A stretch of 64,000 nucleotides of DNA. It comes from JAFAZJ01 sp050183765. Its GTDB lineage: Bacteria; Pseudomonadota; Alphaproteobacteria; Reyranellales; Reyranellaceae. Numbering within the stretch: the stretch's first letter is position 1; every line of letters starts with the position of its first letter. Shown here in pieces: positions 34,632 to 42,776 of this stretch. The stretch spans positions 1 through 64,000 of the forward strand of contig JBFXAZ010000005.1 in NCBI GenBank assembly GCA_050183765.1. Reading direction: 5' to 3'. The notes beneath the pieces were generated by a model that saw only the letters and a program-made list of their open reading frames with translations, was not told where the DNA came from and did not search any database. Position numbers and translations under genes: made by a program.

Positions 34632-35318
34632 TTACTTGAGATACTTGGCGAAAAGCTCTTCGAAGGCCGGCACGGTGCGCGCGCCGCCGAAACGCTGACC
34701 GTTGACGAACAGCGTCGGCGTCGAATCGACGCCCAGCGCCACGCCACCCTGCTGCTCGGCGAGCACCGCCTCGAGGCCCTTCTGGTCGTCGAGGCAGGCC
34801 TTGGCCTGCGCCTCGCCCAGCCCGGCCAGCCGCAGGAGCTTCTGCAGGTCGGCCAGCGGCTCCTTGCCGGCGGCCCAGTTCGACTGGGTCTGGAAGATCG
34901 TGGCGACGACGCCGAAATAGCGGTCGCGATCGACGCATTCGGCGAGCTGCGCGGCCTGGGCCGCGATGCGGTCGAGCGGGAAATCGCGGTAGATCAGCCG
35001 CACCTTGCCGGTGTCGATGTACTTGGTCTTCAGCTGCGGCAGGACCTCGTTGTGGAACGCCGCGCAGTGGCTGCAGGTCATCGAGGCGTACTCGACGATG
35101 GTGATGGGCGCGTCGGCGCTGCCCAGGATGTGGTCCTTCTCGACCGGCTGCAGGCCGGCCGGCACGGCGGTCGCGGGCGGATTGGCCGCAGGCGGCGTAG
35201 CCTGCGCCTGGGCAGGCGCAACAGGGCTCGGCCCGCCCGGCCGCGTGGTCACGTAGACCCCGCCCAGGATCAGGACCACGACGACAACCCCGCCGACGAG
35301 TATCCAGATATTACGCAT
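34632..35318 (-). CDS. DsbA-like thioredoxin-fold protein
   Basis: A 228-residue exported thiol oxidoreductase. A membrane anchor or signal sequence (IWILVGGVVVVVLILGGVYV) is followed by a Pro/Ala linker and a DsbA domain with MTCSHCAAFH. The cis-Pro segment is DSTPTLFVNG, and YRDFPLD is typical of the DsbA/Com1-like group. It acts in the periplasm on disulfides. The gene order DUF721, dsbA-like, smc is common in alphaproteobacteria. 143 bp of AT-poor DNA separates it from DUF721. Confidence 0.92.
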   Translation of the reverse strand: MRNIWILVGGVVVVVLILGGVYVTTRPGGPSPVAPAQAQATPPAANPPATAVPAGLQPVEKDHILGSADAPITIVEYASMTCSHCAAFHNEVLPQLKTKYIDTGKVRLIYRDFPLDRIAAQAAQLAECVDRDRYFGVVATIFQTQSNWAAGKEPLADLQKLLRLAGLGEAQAKACLDDQKGLEAVLAEQQGGVALGVDSTPTLFVNGQRFGGARTVPAFEELFAKYLK

Positions 35319-35473
35319 CGAAACCCCTTAACCCCCAACATCTTGGGGTGCTGGCCTGTGGAGAGTCAACGAAGGCCGGCAATGGTCTTTTCCACACCGG
35401 CGACGCAACGGATGGTGCCGCGCACGTAACAAGGCGCCCGGGCAGCGTCAAACCGCGATGGCGTGATCACGGC

Positions 35474-35962
35474 TCAGGACTTGTCGCGGGCGAGAATGGC
35501 GCGGCCAAGGCGTTCCAGCGCCGCCTTCAGGCGCTCATCGGCGATGCCCTCGGTGGCGGTTTTCAGCGCCGCCTGGCGATGGGCCGGCAGCTTCGGGCGG
35601 CCGCGCGGCGGCGGGTTCGGCGCCAGCGGCAGCGGACCCTGCACCAGAGCCAGCCGGCTCACCGCCGCGCGGCCGTAATAGGCATTGATGCGCGCCACGA
35701 TCTGCGGCGCGTCGTGCTGCAGCACCAGCGCGGCGGCGGGGACGACCAGCAGGCGCAAGGTGGTGCCGGTGAGCTTGTCGGGCAGCGAGACCCGGGCCAG
35801 CTCGTCGCCCACGATCAGCGGCCATTCGGCCAGCAGCGACGCCAGCGCCGTGCCGCGCGCCTTGGCCAGCGGGCGGATCAGCCCGGGCACGGTCGCGCCC
35901 AGCCGCTTGAACCGGCCGCGCCGGTCCAGGGTGATCTCGGCCTCGGGATCGTCCTCGCTCAT
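35474..35962 (-). CDS. DUF721 family protein (DciA-like)
   Basis: A 162-residue protein. The domain, residues 30-105, includes ASLLAEWPLIVGDELARVSLPDKL (split here for reading) followed by LRLLVVPAAALVLQHDAPQIVARIN, which fits the DUF721/DciA fold of replicative-helicase loaders. The C-terminal part is basic and proline-rich. If functionally DciA it would help load DnaB. ATG 35962 abuts the inverted repeat shared with mutY. Confidence 0.8.
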   Translation of the reverse strand: MSEDDPEAEITLDRRGRFKRLGATVPGLIRPLAKARGTALASLLAEWPLIVGDELARVSLPDKLTGTTLRLLVVPAAALVLQHDAPQIVARINAYYGRAAVSRLALVQGPLPLAPNPPPRGRPKLPAHRQAALKTATEGIADERLKAALERLGRAILARDKS

Positions 35963-35964
35963 GG

Positions 35965-36053
35965 CCTCTGTCATTCCGAGCATCGCGAGGAATCTTGGAC
36001 TTGCGCGGCGCGGTCAATCTAAAGATTCCTCGCGATGCTTGGAATGACAGAGG
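35965..36053. repeat. Inverted repeat with 32-bp arms between DUF721 and mutY
   Basis: Arms 35965-35996 and 36022-36053 are complementary at 31 of 32 positions, with a 25-nt loop. The arm begins CCTCTGTCATTCCGAGCATC and continues with CGCGAGGAATCTT, the widespread bacterial GTCATTCCGAGC...GAGGAATCT element. It fills the whole space between two divergent genes and encodes candidate start codons for both. Confidence 0.9.
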
Positions 36054-37192
36054 TGTTGGTGGCGCGCAGACGCAAGGACGAGGACGAGACGACGGTCGCG
36101 CTGCCGGAGGGCCCCGATCCGCGTCTGCACGCCGAACGCCTGCTGGCCTGGTACGACCGCCATCGCCGTGTGCTGCCCTGGCGCGCGCCGGCGGGGCGGC
36201 GCGCCGATCCCTATCATGTGTGGCTGAGCGAGATCATGCTGCAGCAGACCACGGTGCAGACCGTGGGCCGCTACTTCCTCGCCTTCGTCGAGCGCTGGCC
36301 CACCGTGCGCGACCTCGCCGCCGCGCCGCTCGACGACGTGCTGCATCTCTGGCAGGGGCTGGGTTACTACGCCCGCGCGCGCAACCTGCATGCCTGCGCG
36401 CGCGCCGTGGTCGAGCGTCATGGCGGCGCGTTTCCCGATGACGAGGAGTCGTTGCGCGTGCTGCCCGGCATCGGCGCCTACACGTCGGCCGCCATCGCCG
36501 CGATCGCCTTCGACCGTCCTGCCAGCGCCGTCGACGGCAATGTCGATCGCGTGATCACACGCCTGCACGCGCTCGAGCGGCCGATCCCGGAAATCAAGAC
36601 CGAGATCCGAGCGCTCGCGGCACGGCTGGTGCCGCGGCAACGCGCCGGCGACTACGCGCAGGCGATGATGGATCTGGGCGCCACGGTCTGCATCCCGGGC
36701 GAACCGCGCTGCTTCGTCTGTCCGCTGATCGAGCTGTGTGCGGCGCGCCGGCTGGCCATCGCCGCCGAGTTGCCGCGCAAGCGCGCCAAACCGGCGCGGC
36801 CGGTACGGCGCGGCATCGCCTTCTTCCTGCTGCGCAAGGACGGCGCCATCCTGCTGCGAAGGCGCGCGCCGCGCGGCCTGCTGGGCGGCATGATGGAGGT
36901 GCCGTCGAGCGACTGGCGGGAAGGGCCGCTCGATCGCGCCGCGGCGCTGCAGCAGGCACCGATCGACACACGCTGGCGCGCCCTGCCCGGAACTGTGCGC
37001 CACGTCTTCACGCATTTCGAGCTCGAGCTGTGCCTGGTCACCGCGCGCCTGCCGACCGAGCGCGCGGCGGCGGCGCTCGAGGATGCGCAATGGTGCGCGG
37101 TCGACCGGCTGGGCGAGATGGCGCTGCCGACGGTGATGAAGAAGGTGCTGCGCCACGCGATCATGGCGACGTCAGTGAAGGGCGCTACCTGA
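36035..37192 (+). CDS. mutY: A/G-specific adenine glycosylase
   Basis: A protein of up to 385 residues that removes adenine opposite 8-oxoguanine. Catalytic Glu66 (SEIMLQQT) and Asp167 (SAVDGNVDR), the helix-hairpin-helix LPGIGAYTSAAIA, and the [4Fe-4S] ligands Cys219, Cys226, Cys229 and Cys235 (spacing C-x6-C-x2-C-x5-C) are all present. The C-terminal NUDIX-like domain recognises oxoguanine. Starts at ATG 36035, ATG 36044, GTG 36053 and GTG 36059 are all in frame; the first two lie inside the inverted repeat, and GTG 36059 follows AGAGG best. Confidence 0.95.
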   Translation: MLGMTEVLVARRRKDEDETTVALPEGPDPRLHAERLLAWYDRHRRVLPWRAPAGRRADPYHVWLSEIMLQQTTVQTVGRYFLAFVERWPTVRDLAAAPLDDVLHLWQGLGYYARARNLHACARAVVERHGGAFPDDEESLRVLPGIGAYTSAAIAAIAFDRPASAVDGNVDRVITRLHALERPIPEIKTEIRALAARLVPRQRAGDYAQAMMDLGATVCIPGEPRCFVCPLIELCAARRLAIAAELPRKRAKPARPVRRGIAFFLLRKDGAILLRRRAPRGLLGGMMEVPSSDWREGPLDRAAALQQAPIDTRWRALPGTVRHVFTHFELELCLVTARLPTERAAAALEDAQWCAVDRLGEMALPTVMKKVLRHAIMATSVKGAT

Positions 37193-37217
37193 TGGTCGCG
37201 CAGCGAGGAGGCGGGCG

Positions 37218-37565
37218 ATGGCGGCGAAACGGCAGCGGCACACCACGGCGAACCCGCAATGGCGCCGCCGCTTCAGGCGCTCGCTGGCCCTCGGCGCGAC
37301 GGCGCTGGCGGTCATGCTGGGCATCGGCATCCTGGGCTACCACTACATCGCCGGCCAGGAATGGAGCCTGGCGCTCCTCAACGCCTCGATGATCCTGAGC
37401 GGCATGGGCCCGATCGGCGACATCGCGCGCATCGATGCGCGCATCTTCGCCTCGCTGTATGCGCTGTTCAGCGGCCTGGTGTTCGTCGGCGTCTGCGGCA
37501 TCCTCTCGGCGCCTTGGGTGCATCTCTTCCTGCACAACTTCCACGCCGATCTCGACGAGGGCTGA
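37218..37565 (+). CDS. Small two-helix membrane protein with a pore-like segment
   Basis: A 115-residue protein with two membrane helices, residues 23-43 and 78-100. Between them is SLALLNASMILSGMGPIGD, placed like the pore helix and filter of two-helix potassium channels, but the G-Y/F-G filter is missing (GMGPIG instead). The N-terminal tail is strongly basic. The function is unknown; it follows mutY by 25 bp on the same strand. Confidence 0.7.
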   Translation: MAAKRQRHTTANPQWRRRFRRSLALGATALAVMLGIGILGYHYIAGQEWSLALLNASMILSGMGPIGDIARIDARIFASLYALFSGLVFVGVCGILSAPWVHLFLHNFHADLDEG

Positions 37566-37596
37566 AAAGCGAGAGCTGACGCGCAGGCAACGCAAA

Positions 37597-37624
37597 GGGT
37601 GCCGCGGCTTTACCCGCGACACCC
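37597..37624. terminator. Hairpin between convergent genes
   Basis: GGGTGCCGCGG / CCGCGACACCC forms an 11-bp stem with one mismatch and a 6-nt loop. It lies 31 bp after the plus-strand membrane protein stop and 43 bp after the minus-strand entericidin stop, so it can serve both. No clear T-run follows on the plus strand; a short TTTG follows on the minus strand. Confidence 0.5.
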
Positions 37625-37667
37625 TCACCCCCCAAACCCGCTCTCCCAAGTCGGGGCGTGGCGTTTC

Positions 37668-37796
37668 CTAGAAGACCTTTTCCTTGACCCAGCGCGAGGT
37701 GCTCGACACGTCCTTGCCGACTCCCTCGACGGTGCCGCAGGCGGCGATCGGCGCGAGGATCAGCAAAGCAAGGCACAATCGTTTCAGCACACGCAT
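37668..37796 (-). CDS. Entericidin-like small lipoprotein
   Basis: A 42-residue protein. It has the lipoprotein signal LCLALLILAPIAACG (lipidation Cys20) followed by TVEGVGKDVSS, the hallmark of entericidin A/B, and a short basic tail. Entericidins are small stress-linked membrane lipoproteins. ATG 37796 was chosen; ATG 37808 would add four residues. It is 29 bp downstream of the ccrM stop. Confidence 0.85.
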   Translation of the reverse strand: MRVLKRLCLALLILAPIAACGTVEGVGKDVSSTSRWVKEKVF

Positions 37797-37825
37797 GGTT
37801 TGCTCCATGTCGTTGACGGGGGACT

Positions 37826-38926
37826 TCACTGCAGACGCGCCCGCATCTGCTGGCGCAAATGATCGATGGGCAACCGCCGGCCGCCGCCGAGATCGTGGTG
37901 CCAGAAGGTCCAGCCGTTGCACGAGGGCGCGCCCTGCACCGCGGCGCCCACCTGGTGGATCGAGCCGCGCACGTCGCCGAAAGCGCCGCTGGTGCTGAGC
38001 GTGCCGTCGGCCTTCACCCGCGCAAGGATGCGGCCCGAGGGATCGGCCAGCACGGTGCCCGGCATCAGCAGGCCGGTCTCGACCAGCGCGCCGAAGGGGA
38101 TGCGCGGCTCGTTGCGCTTGGCGGGCTTGAGCGCCACGTCGTCGGCCGACAGCGGCTTGATCGCGGCGATGCGCTTGCGCGCCACCTCGGCGTAGCTCTC
38201 GTCGCGCTCCAGGCCGATGAAGCGGCGGTTCAGCCGCCGCGCGACCGCGCCGGTCGTGCCGCTGCCGAAGAAGGGATCGAGCACGATGTCGCCGGGATTG
38301 GTCGCGGCCATCATGCAGCGGAAGAGCAGCGCCTCGGGCTTCTGCGTCGGATGCGCCTTGCGCCCGTTGCGATCCTTGATGCGCTCGGCGCCGGTGCACA
38401 GCGGCAGGGTCCAGTCGGAGCGCATCTGGATGCCTTCGTTGAGCTCCTTCATCGCCTCGTAGTTGAAGGTGTAGTTCTTGCGCCGCTTGTCGCGGGCCGC
38501 CCAGATCAGCGTCTCATGCGCGTTGGTGAAGCGCTTGCCGCGGAAGTTCGGCATCGGGTTGGTCTTGCGCCAGACGATGTCGTTGAGCAGCCAGAACCCG
38601 AGATCCTGCAGCGCCGTGCCGATGCGGAAAATGTTGTGGTAGCTGCCGATCACCCACAACGTGCCCTCCGGCTTCAGCACCCGGCGCGCCTCAGTCAGCC
38701 AATCGGCGGTGAAGGCATCGTAGGTCGCGAAGTCGGCGAAACGGTCCCAGTCGTCATCGACGGCGTCGACCCGGCTGTTGTCCGGCCGGTGCAGTTCGCC
38801 TCCGAGCTGAAGGTTGTAGGGGGGGTCGGCGAACACCATGTCCACCGACCCCTCCGGTAGGTCCTTCATCAAGGTGACGCAATCACCAACTAAAATACGG
38901 TCGGTGACCGTACGCTCGCGCCGCAT
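37826..38926 (-). CDS. ccrM: CcrM-type GANTC adenine methyltransferase
   Basis: A 366-residue N6-adenine DNA methyltransferase, the cell-cycle-regulated enzyme of alphaproteobacteria. The catalytic DPPY is at residues 34-37 and the SAM-binding FGSGTT near 220-225, the order of the beta class. The C-terminal ~80 residues (FGALVETGLLMPG... to SCNGWTFWHHD) form the extra domain of CcrM enzymes, which binds DNA. The start is ATG 38926. The upstream gap to rnhB has five GANTC sites, so the enzyme probably controls its own transcription by methylation. Confidence 0.96.
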   Translation of the reverse strand: MRRERTVTDRILVGDCVTLMKDLPEGSVDMVFADPPYNLQLGGELHRPDNSRVDAVDDDWDRFADFATYDAFTADWLTEARRVLKPEGTLWVIGSYHNIFRIGTALQDLGFWLLNDIVWRKTNPMPNFRGKRFTNAHETLIWAARDKRRKNYTFNYEAMKELNEGIQMRSDWTLPLCTGAERIKDRNGRKAHPTQKPEALLFRCMMAATNPGDIVLDPFFGSGTTGAVARRLNRRFIGLERDESYAEVARKRIAAIKPLSADDVALKPAKRNEPRIPFGALVETGLLMPGTVLADPSGRILARVKADGTLSTSGAFGDVRGSIHQVGAAVQGAPSCNGWTFWHHDLGGGRRLPIDHLRQQMRARLQ

Positions 38927-39001
38927 GAAGAATGTCCCGTATCAATATGAGAAGGCTGTAGAAAAGCCTGTTGAAAACGCCCGGATCATGCCTTTTTGCG
39001 C

Positions 39002-39087
39002 GAATCGCGTCAATAGGAAGAGTCATTGGAATCAAAGATTTATGATGGACTCTTAAAGTAAGCCAGATTTGGGGATAGTCTGGAATC
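39002..39087. promoter_or_regulatory. Cluster of five GANTC methylation sites upstream of ccrM
   Basis: GANTC occurs at 39002-39006, 39020-39024, 39029-39033, 39048-39052 and 39083-39087 in an AT-richer gap between ccrM and rnhB. At this GC content about one site per 350-400 bp would be expected. Methylation of its own promoter is how CcrM is timed in Caulobacter, and this arrangement looks the same. Confidence 0.7.
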
Positions 39088-39139
39088 CCGACCCACCACC
39101 CCTTGCGCGTGGGCAGCCTGCAGCCAGGGACAGGGGTGC

Positions 39140-39748
39140 CTAGAGCAGCCGGTTGAGCGGCGAGAAGCTCATGCGGTGGTGCGGCGTAGCGCCCAGGCGC
39201 GCGATGGCCTCGAGATGGATTCCGGTGCCGTAGCCGGCATTCTGGTGCCAGCAATACTCGGGATAGCGCTGACCGAGCAGCGCCATGATGCGATCGCGCG
39301 TGACCTTGGCGACGATCGAGGCGGCGGCGATCGAATAGACCTTCGAATCGCCTTTCACCACCGCAAGCCCCGGGCATGGCAGATGCTTCGGCAGTCGATC
39401 GCCGTCGACCAGCGCGAAGGCCGGCGCGGCGTCGAGCGCACGCACGGCACGCACCATCGCCTGGAAGTTGGCCTGCAGCACGTTGATGCGATCGATCATC
39501 CGGGCCGAGGCGGCGCCGACGCCGATGGCGACCGCATCGCTCTCGCGCAATGCCGCATAGGCGCGTTCGCGTTCCTCCGGCGTGAGCTGCTTGGAATCGT
39601 CGAGCATCGACAGCAGGCGCCGCTTGATGCGCGTGCGATCGATGATGACGGCGGCGGCGACCACGGGGCCGGCGAGCGGACCGCGGCCGGCTTCGTCGAT
39701 GCCGACCACCAATCCGTCATACTGCGATTCGAGCCGGAAACTCGGCAT
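39140..39748 (-). CDS. rnhB: Ribonuclease HII
   Basis: A 202-residue enzyme that cuts DNA next to embedded ribonucleotides. The catalytic motif GIDEAGRGPLAGPVVAAAV starts at residue 16 (Asp18, Glu19); ALVDGDRLP and the late GDSKVYSIAAASIVAKVTRD carry the remaining acidic residues. It ends HRMSFSPLNRLL, typical of the family. ATG 39748 was chosen. It is 213 bp upstream of ccrM, an arrangement common in alphaproteobacteria. Confidence 0.96.
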   Translation of the reverse strand: MPSFRLESQYDGLVVGIDEAGRGPLAGPVVAAAVIIDRTRIKRRLLSMLDDSKQLTPEERERAYAALRESDAVAIGVGAASARMIDRINVLQANFQAMVRAVRALDAAPAFALVDGDRLPKHLPCPGLAVVKGDSKVYSIAAASIVAKVTRDRIMALLGQRYPEYCWHQNAGYGTGIHLEAIARLGATPHHRMSFSPLNRLL

Positions 39749-39785
39749 GCACCCCGTCGCGATCGATGCGCTAGAATCGCAAACG

Positions 39786-40352
39786 ATGGACCAAAAGCAA
39801 ATCGCCACCGTGGTTGATATCCTGTGGAAGGATGAAGCGGCCGTGGCGCAGCTCGCCGCGTTGCGTTCGCTGTCGCTGCCCGATTCCTGGATCGGCGCCG
39901 GCTTCGTGCGCAATCGCGTCTGGGACACCCTGATCGGTCGCGTCACGCGCACGTCGCAGGACGATGTCGACGTCGTCTACTTCGACGATGCCGATCCCGA
40001 TGGCGATCACGAGACCGCCATCGAGGCGCGTCTGGCCGCGCTGGTGCCCGGCGTGATCTGGCAGCCGCGCAACCAGCGGCGCATGCATCTGTATCGGGCC
40101 AAGGGCGACGCGCCGTATCGCGATACCGAGGATTCGCTGCGCTATTGGCTGGAGACGCCGACCGCCGTTGCCGCTCGCCTGACGGACGATGGGCGCATCG
40201 AGCTGCTGGCGCCCTATGGCCTCGACGATCTATTGAACCTCACCTGCAGGCCGACGCCCGCCGGCCTGCGTCGCGCCGACGACTATCGTCAGCGTCTGGC
40301 GAGCAAGGGCTGGCGCGAACGCTGGCCGGAGGCGCGTTTCCTGGAGCCCTGA
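39786..40352 (+). CDS. Nucleotidyltransferase family protein (COG3575-like)
   Basis: A 188-residue protein with the Pol-beta-like nucleotidyltransferase architecture of the YfbR-adjacent COG3575 family. Key features: SWIGAGFVRNRVWDTL near residues 35-50, then DVDVVYFDDADPDGDHE, with acidic residues that would bind metal, and TPTAVAARLTDDGRIELLAPYGLDDLLNL, read in two parts. The target is unknown. It is 37 bp from the divergent rnhB. Confidence 0.85.
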   Translation: MDQKQIATVVDILWKDEAAVAQLAALRSLSLPDSWIGAGFVRNRVWDTLIGRVTRTSQDDVDVVYFDDADPDGDHETAIEARLAALVPGVIWQPRNQRRMHLYRAKGDAPYRDTEDSLRYWLETPTAVAARLTDDGRIELLAPYGLDDLLNLTCRPTPAGLRRADDYRQRLASKGWRERWPEARFLEP

Positions 40353-40356
40353 TCCC

Positions 40357-41538
40357 TTGTCCCTGCGTACCGCGCGGCCGCCGATCTGGCTGCTGATGAT
40401 GGCGACCGTCGCCTCGCAGCTGGCGCTGACCATCTACCTGCCGGCGCTGCCCAGCATCGCCCAGGACTTCAACGTGCCCTACGGCACGGCGCAGCTGACG
40501 CTGTCGATCTACCTGCTGGCCTTCGCGTTCGCCCAGCTCGCGGTCGGGCCGTTGTCGGACCGCATCGGTCGCCGCCCGGTATTGCTGGGCGCGCTGGCGA
40601 TCTTCGTCGCCGCCTCGGTGGCCTGCGCGCTGTCCGTCTCGGTCGAGATGCTGATCGGTGCGCGCTTGGCGCAGGCCTGCGGCGCCTGCGGCGGTGTCGT
40701 GCTGGGCCGCGCCATCGTGCGCGACAGCCGCAGCGCGCAGGAGGCGCCGCGCGCCATGGGCTACATGGCCTCGGGCATGGCCCTGGGGCCGGCGCTGGCG
40801 CCGCTGCTGGGCGGCCAGGTGCTGGTGCTGTTCGACTGGCGCGCCACCTTCTGGCTCACCGCGATCGTCGGCGCCGTCGTGCTGGCGCTGGTGGTGCTGA
40901 TCCTCGGCGAGACCGCGCCCAAGCGCGCGCAGCCGTCAGGCTGGTTGCGCGGCCTGCTCGAGGGCTTCGCCATCGTCGTGCGCGAACGCCGCTTCGTCGG
41001 CCTGATGATCGCCGCGACCTCGGCCTCGGCGGCGTTCAACATCTTCTTCTCCGGCGGGCCGATCCTGCTGATCAACGTGATGGGCGTATCGGCGACGCTG
41101 TTCGGCTGGTTCACGCTGGCCTGGGCCGGCAATTTCGTGCTGGGCAGCCTGCTGCAGACCCGCCTGCAGGGCATCATCCGCAGCATCAACCTGATCGCCG
41201 TGGGCCAGCTCGTGCTGGTCGCCGGCGCGCTGGGCATGGTGGTCACCGCGCTGGCCGGCTACGTCACGCCGCTGGCGCTGATCATCCCGCTGATCGTCAT
41301 GGGCCTGGGCAACGGCCTGAACATGCCCAACGCCATGGCCAATGCGCTGGCCTCGGTGCCGGGCAACCATGTCGGCGCCGCGTCGGCGCTGATGGGCTTT
41401 GTGCAGATGATGACGGCGACCGCGCTGACCGTGCTGATGGGCTACGTGCCGCACGAGACCCAGTTCAACATCGGTCTGGGTATCGCGCTGGTCGGCCTCG
41501 CCGGCTTCGCGGGCTGGGCGATGCTGGTGCGGCGATAG
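40357..41538 (+). CDS. MFS multidrug exporter, Bcr/CflA family
   Basis: A 393-residue transporter with twelve predicted membrane helices. The loop 2-3 motif GPLSDRIGRRPVLL and the helix 4 segment RLAQACGACGGVVLGRAIVRD mark the Bcr/CflA branch, which exports drugs or sulfonamides and bicyclomycin. The start is probably TTG 40357, four bases after the previous stop, so the two genes may be coupled. Confidence 0.92.
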   Translation: MSLRTARPPIWLLMMATVASQLALTIYLPALPSIAQDFNVPYGTAQLTLSIYLLAFAFAQLAVGPLSDRIGRRPVLLGALAIFVAASVACALSVSVEMLIGARLAQACGACGGVVLGRAIVRDSRSAQEAPRAMGYMASGMALGPALAPLLGGQVLVLFDWRATFWLTAIVGAVVLALVVLILGETAPKRAQPSGWLRGLLEGFAIVVRERRFVGLMIAATSASAAFNIFFSGGPILLINVMGVSATLFGWFTLAWAGNFVLGSLLQTRLQGIIRSINLIAVGQLVLVAGALGMVVTALAGYVTPLALIIPLIVMGLGNGLNMPNAMANALASVPGNHVGAASALMGFVQMMTATALTVLMGYVPHETQFNIGLGIALVGLAGFAGWAMLVRR

Positions 41539-41568
41539 AGGGCTCGGCGAAGGGGCCTTCTGGTCGCA

Positions 41569-41597
41569 TTGAAATTCCGGCAGATTCTTACCATATT
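41569..41597 (+). promoter_or_regulatory. Candidate sigma-70 promoter of the rnk-like gene
   Basis: TTGAAA (41569-41574) and CATATT (41592-41597) are 17 bp apart, in an AT-richer stretch after the MFS gene. It would start a leader of about 180 nt that holds the hairpin at 41653-41694. Confidence 0.4.
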
Positions 41598-41652
41598 CTG
41601 ACGATGACTACGATCTGCGCCACCACGAGGAAACATCCGCTCGCGGGCTTGT

Positions 41653-41694
41653 AGCCCCGGGGCTTGGCTTTCAGCGCCCCAAGGATCCGGGGCT
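41653..41694 (+). promoter_or_regulatory. Nested hairpin in the rnk-like leader
   Basis: AGCCCCGG (41653-41660) pairs with CCGGGGCT (41687-41694). Inside, CTTGG pairs with CCAAG. It is a stable two-stem structure 87 bp upstream of the start codon. No T-run follows, so it is unlikely to be a plain terminator. Confidence 0.5.
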
Positions 41695-41780
41695 TCGTTC
41701 AGGCGCTTTCGATCAGGTTTTCACATCCTCAAGTCCATCAGGCCGTGCCGCATTCGCGCACGTGCGTCGCGGTGATCATC

Positions 41781-42167
41781 ATGACCCAGCACGATTCCAA
41801 ACCCCCAATCGTCGTCAGCGACTCCGACCATGAGCGTCTCAGCGACCTCGCGATGGGTGCGCTCGCCCGTTTCCCGGAGATCGCCGAAGAGCTGCAGGCC
41901 GAGATGGACAGGGCCGAGGTGGTATCGGCCTCGGCGCTGCCCGCCGATGTCGTGCGCATGGGCTCGACCGTCGAGTTCCGCCTCAACGGCGGCCAGCGCC
42001 GGCGCGTCGAGCTGGTGTTTCCCATCGATGCCGACATCTCGGCCAACAGGATCTCGGTGCTGACGCCGATCGGCACGGTGCTGATCGGCCTGTCGGCCGG
42101 CCAGTCGATCAATTTCACCGCGCACGATGGCCGCGAGCAGTCGCTGACCGTGCTGAAGGTCGGCTGA
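41781..42167 (+). CDS. rnk: Rnk-like nucleoside diphosphate kinase regulator
   Basis: A 128-residue protein with an N-terminal coiled-coil hairpin of about 50 residues and a C-terminal FKBP-like GreA/B domain (VRMGSTVEFRLNGGQRRRVELVFPIDADISANRISVLTPIGTVLIGLSAG, in parts). The LTPIGTALIGLS-type segment is diagnostic of Rnk. Rnk binds RNA polymerase near the secondary channel. ATG 41781 follows a good spacing; longer frames upstream are not supported. Confidence 0.9.
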   Translation: MTQHDSKPPIVVSDSDHERLSDLAMGALARFPEIAEELQAEMDRAEVVSASALPADVVRMGSTVEFRLNGGQRRRVELVFPIDADISANRISVLTPIGTVLIGLSAGQSINFTAHDGREQSLTVLKVG

Positions 42168-42170
42168 GGC

Positions 42171-42776
42171 TCAGGGCGCGGCGGCGCCGCGCGGCGCTTG
42201 CGGCTGCGACGGGCCCAGCCATGTCGGCCACAGCCCTGTCGCCGCGTCGCGCGCCTCGCGCTGCACGACGATGTAGCGCGTCGCCAGCGACGGATCGCGG
42301 CCCCGGCCGAACGCCCAGGTGGTGAAGACATAGGCCCAGCCGCCGCGCAGCATCGCCTCGGCGATGTCGCGGCCCTCGACCTCGATGCGGCCGACGATGC
42401 GGCAGTAGCGATCGTGCTCGATCGGGATCACGCGCACGCGATCGCCGCCCGCCGCCAGCAGCCGGTCGAGCGCGTCGCGCGAGCGCATGCCGGCCTGCAT
42501 CTCTTCCTTCGACATGCGGCTGCGCAGCTCCGGCGCGTCGACGCCGAACAGGCGCACCTCGCCATAGCGCCGGCCATCGACCATCAGCACGATGGTGTCG
42601 CCATCGACGGCGTAGCCATCGCCTTCGATCGCGGGCGGCAGCGAGGCGCGCTCGGGCGCGCAGGCGGGCCGTCTGGCGAGCGCGGGCGCGGCGGCCAGCG
42701 CGACAGCGCAGGCGATCAGTACGGGCAACTTCACGAGGGGGTACTCCAACGCAGTCTTGTTGCTGATGATACGCAC
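42171..42776 (-). CDS. Thermonuclease (SNase) family secreted protein
   Basis: A 201-residue protein with a signal peptide (hydrophobic VLIACAVALAAAPALA) and an SNase domain. Motifs are AVDGDTIVLMVDG (calcium Asp), VRLFGVDAPEL and EHDRYCRIVGRIEVEGRDIAEAMLRGGWAYVF, read in pieces. Catalytic residues look present, although R-Y-C-R replaces the usual D-R/K-Y-G-R. It likely degrades nucleic acids in the periplasm. Convergent with rnk (3 bp). Confidence 0.85.
   Translation of the reverse strand: MRIISNKTALEYPLVKLPVLIACAVALAAAPALARRPACAPERASLPPAIEGDGYAVDGDTIVLMVDGRRYGEVRLFGVDAPELRSRMSKEEMQAGMRSRDALDRLLAAGGDRVRVIPIEHDRYCRIVGRIEVEGRDIAEAMLRGGWAYVFTTWAFGRGRDPSLATRYIVVQREARDAATGLWPTWLGPSQPQAPRGAAAP

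Noticed and set aside
30624..35429. A 1601-codon plus-strand open frame opposite smc
   Set aside because: It is the antisense shadow of the Ala/Glu/Arg-rich SMC coiled coils in GC-rich DNA. Its translation is low-complexity without any domain, while the minus strand encodes a complete SMC.
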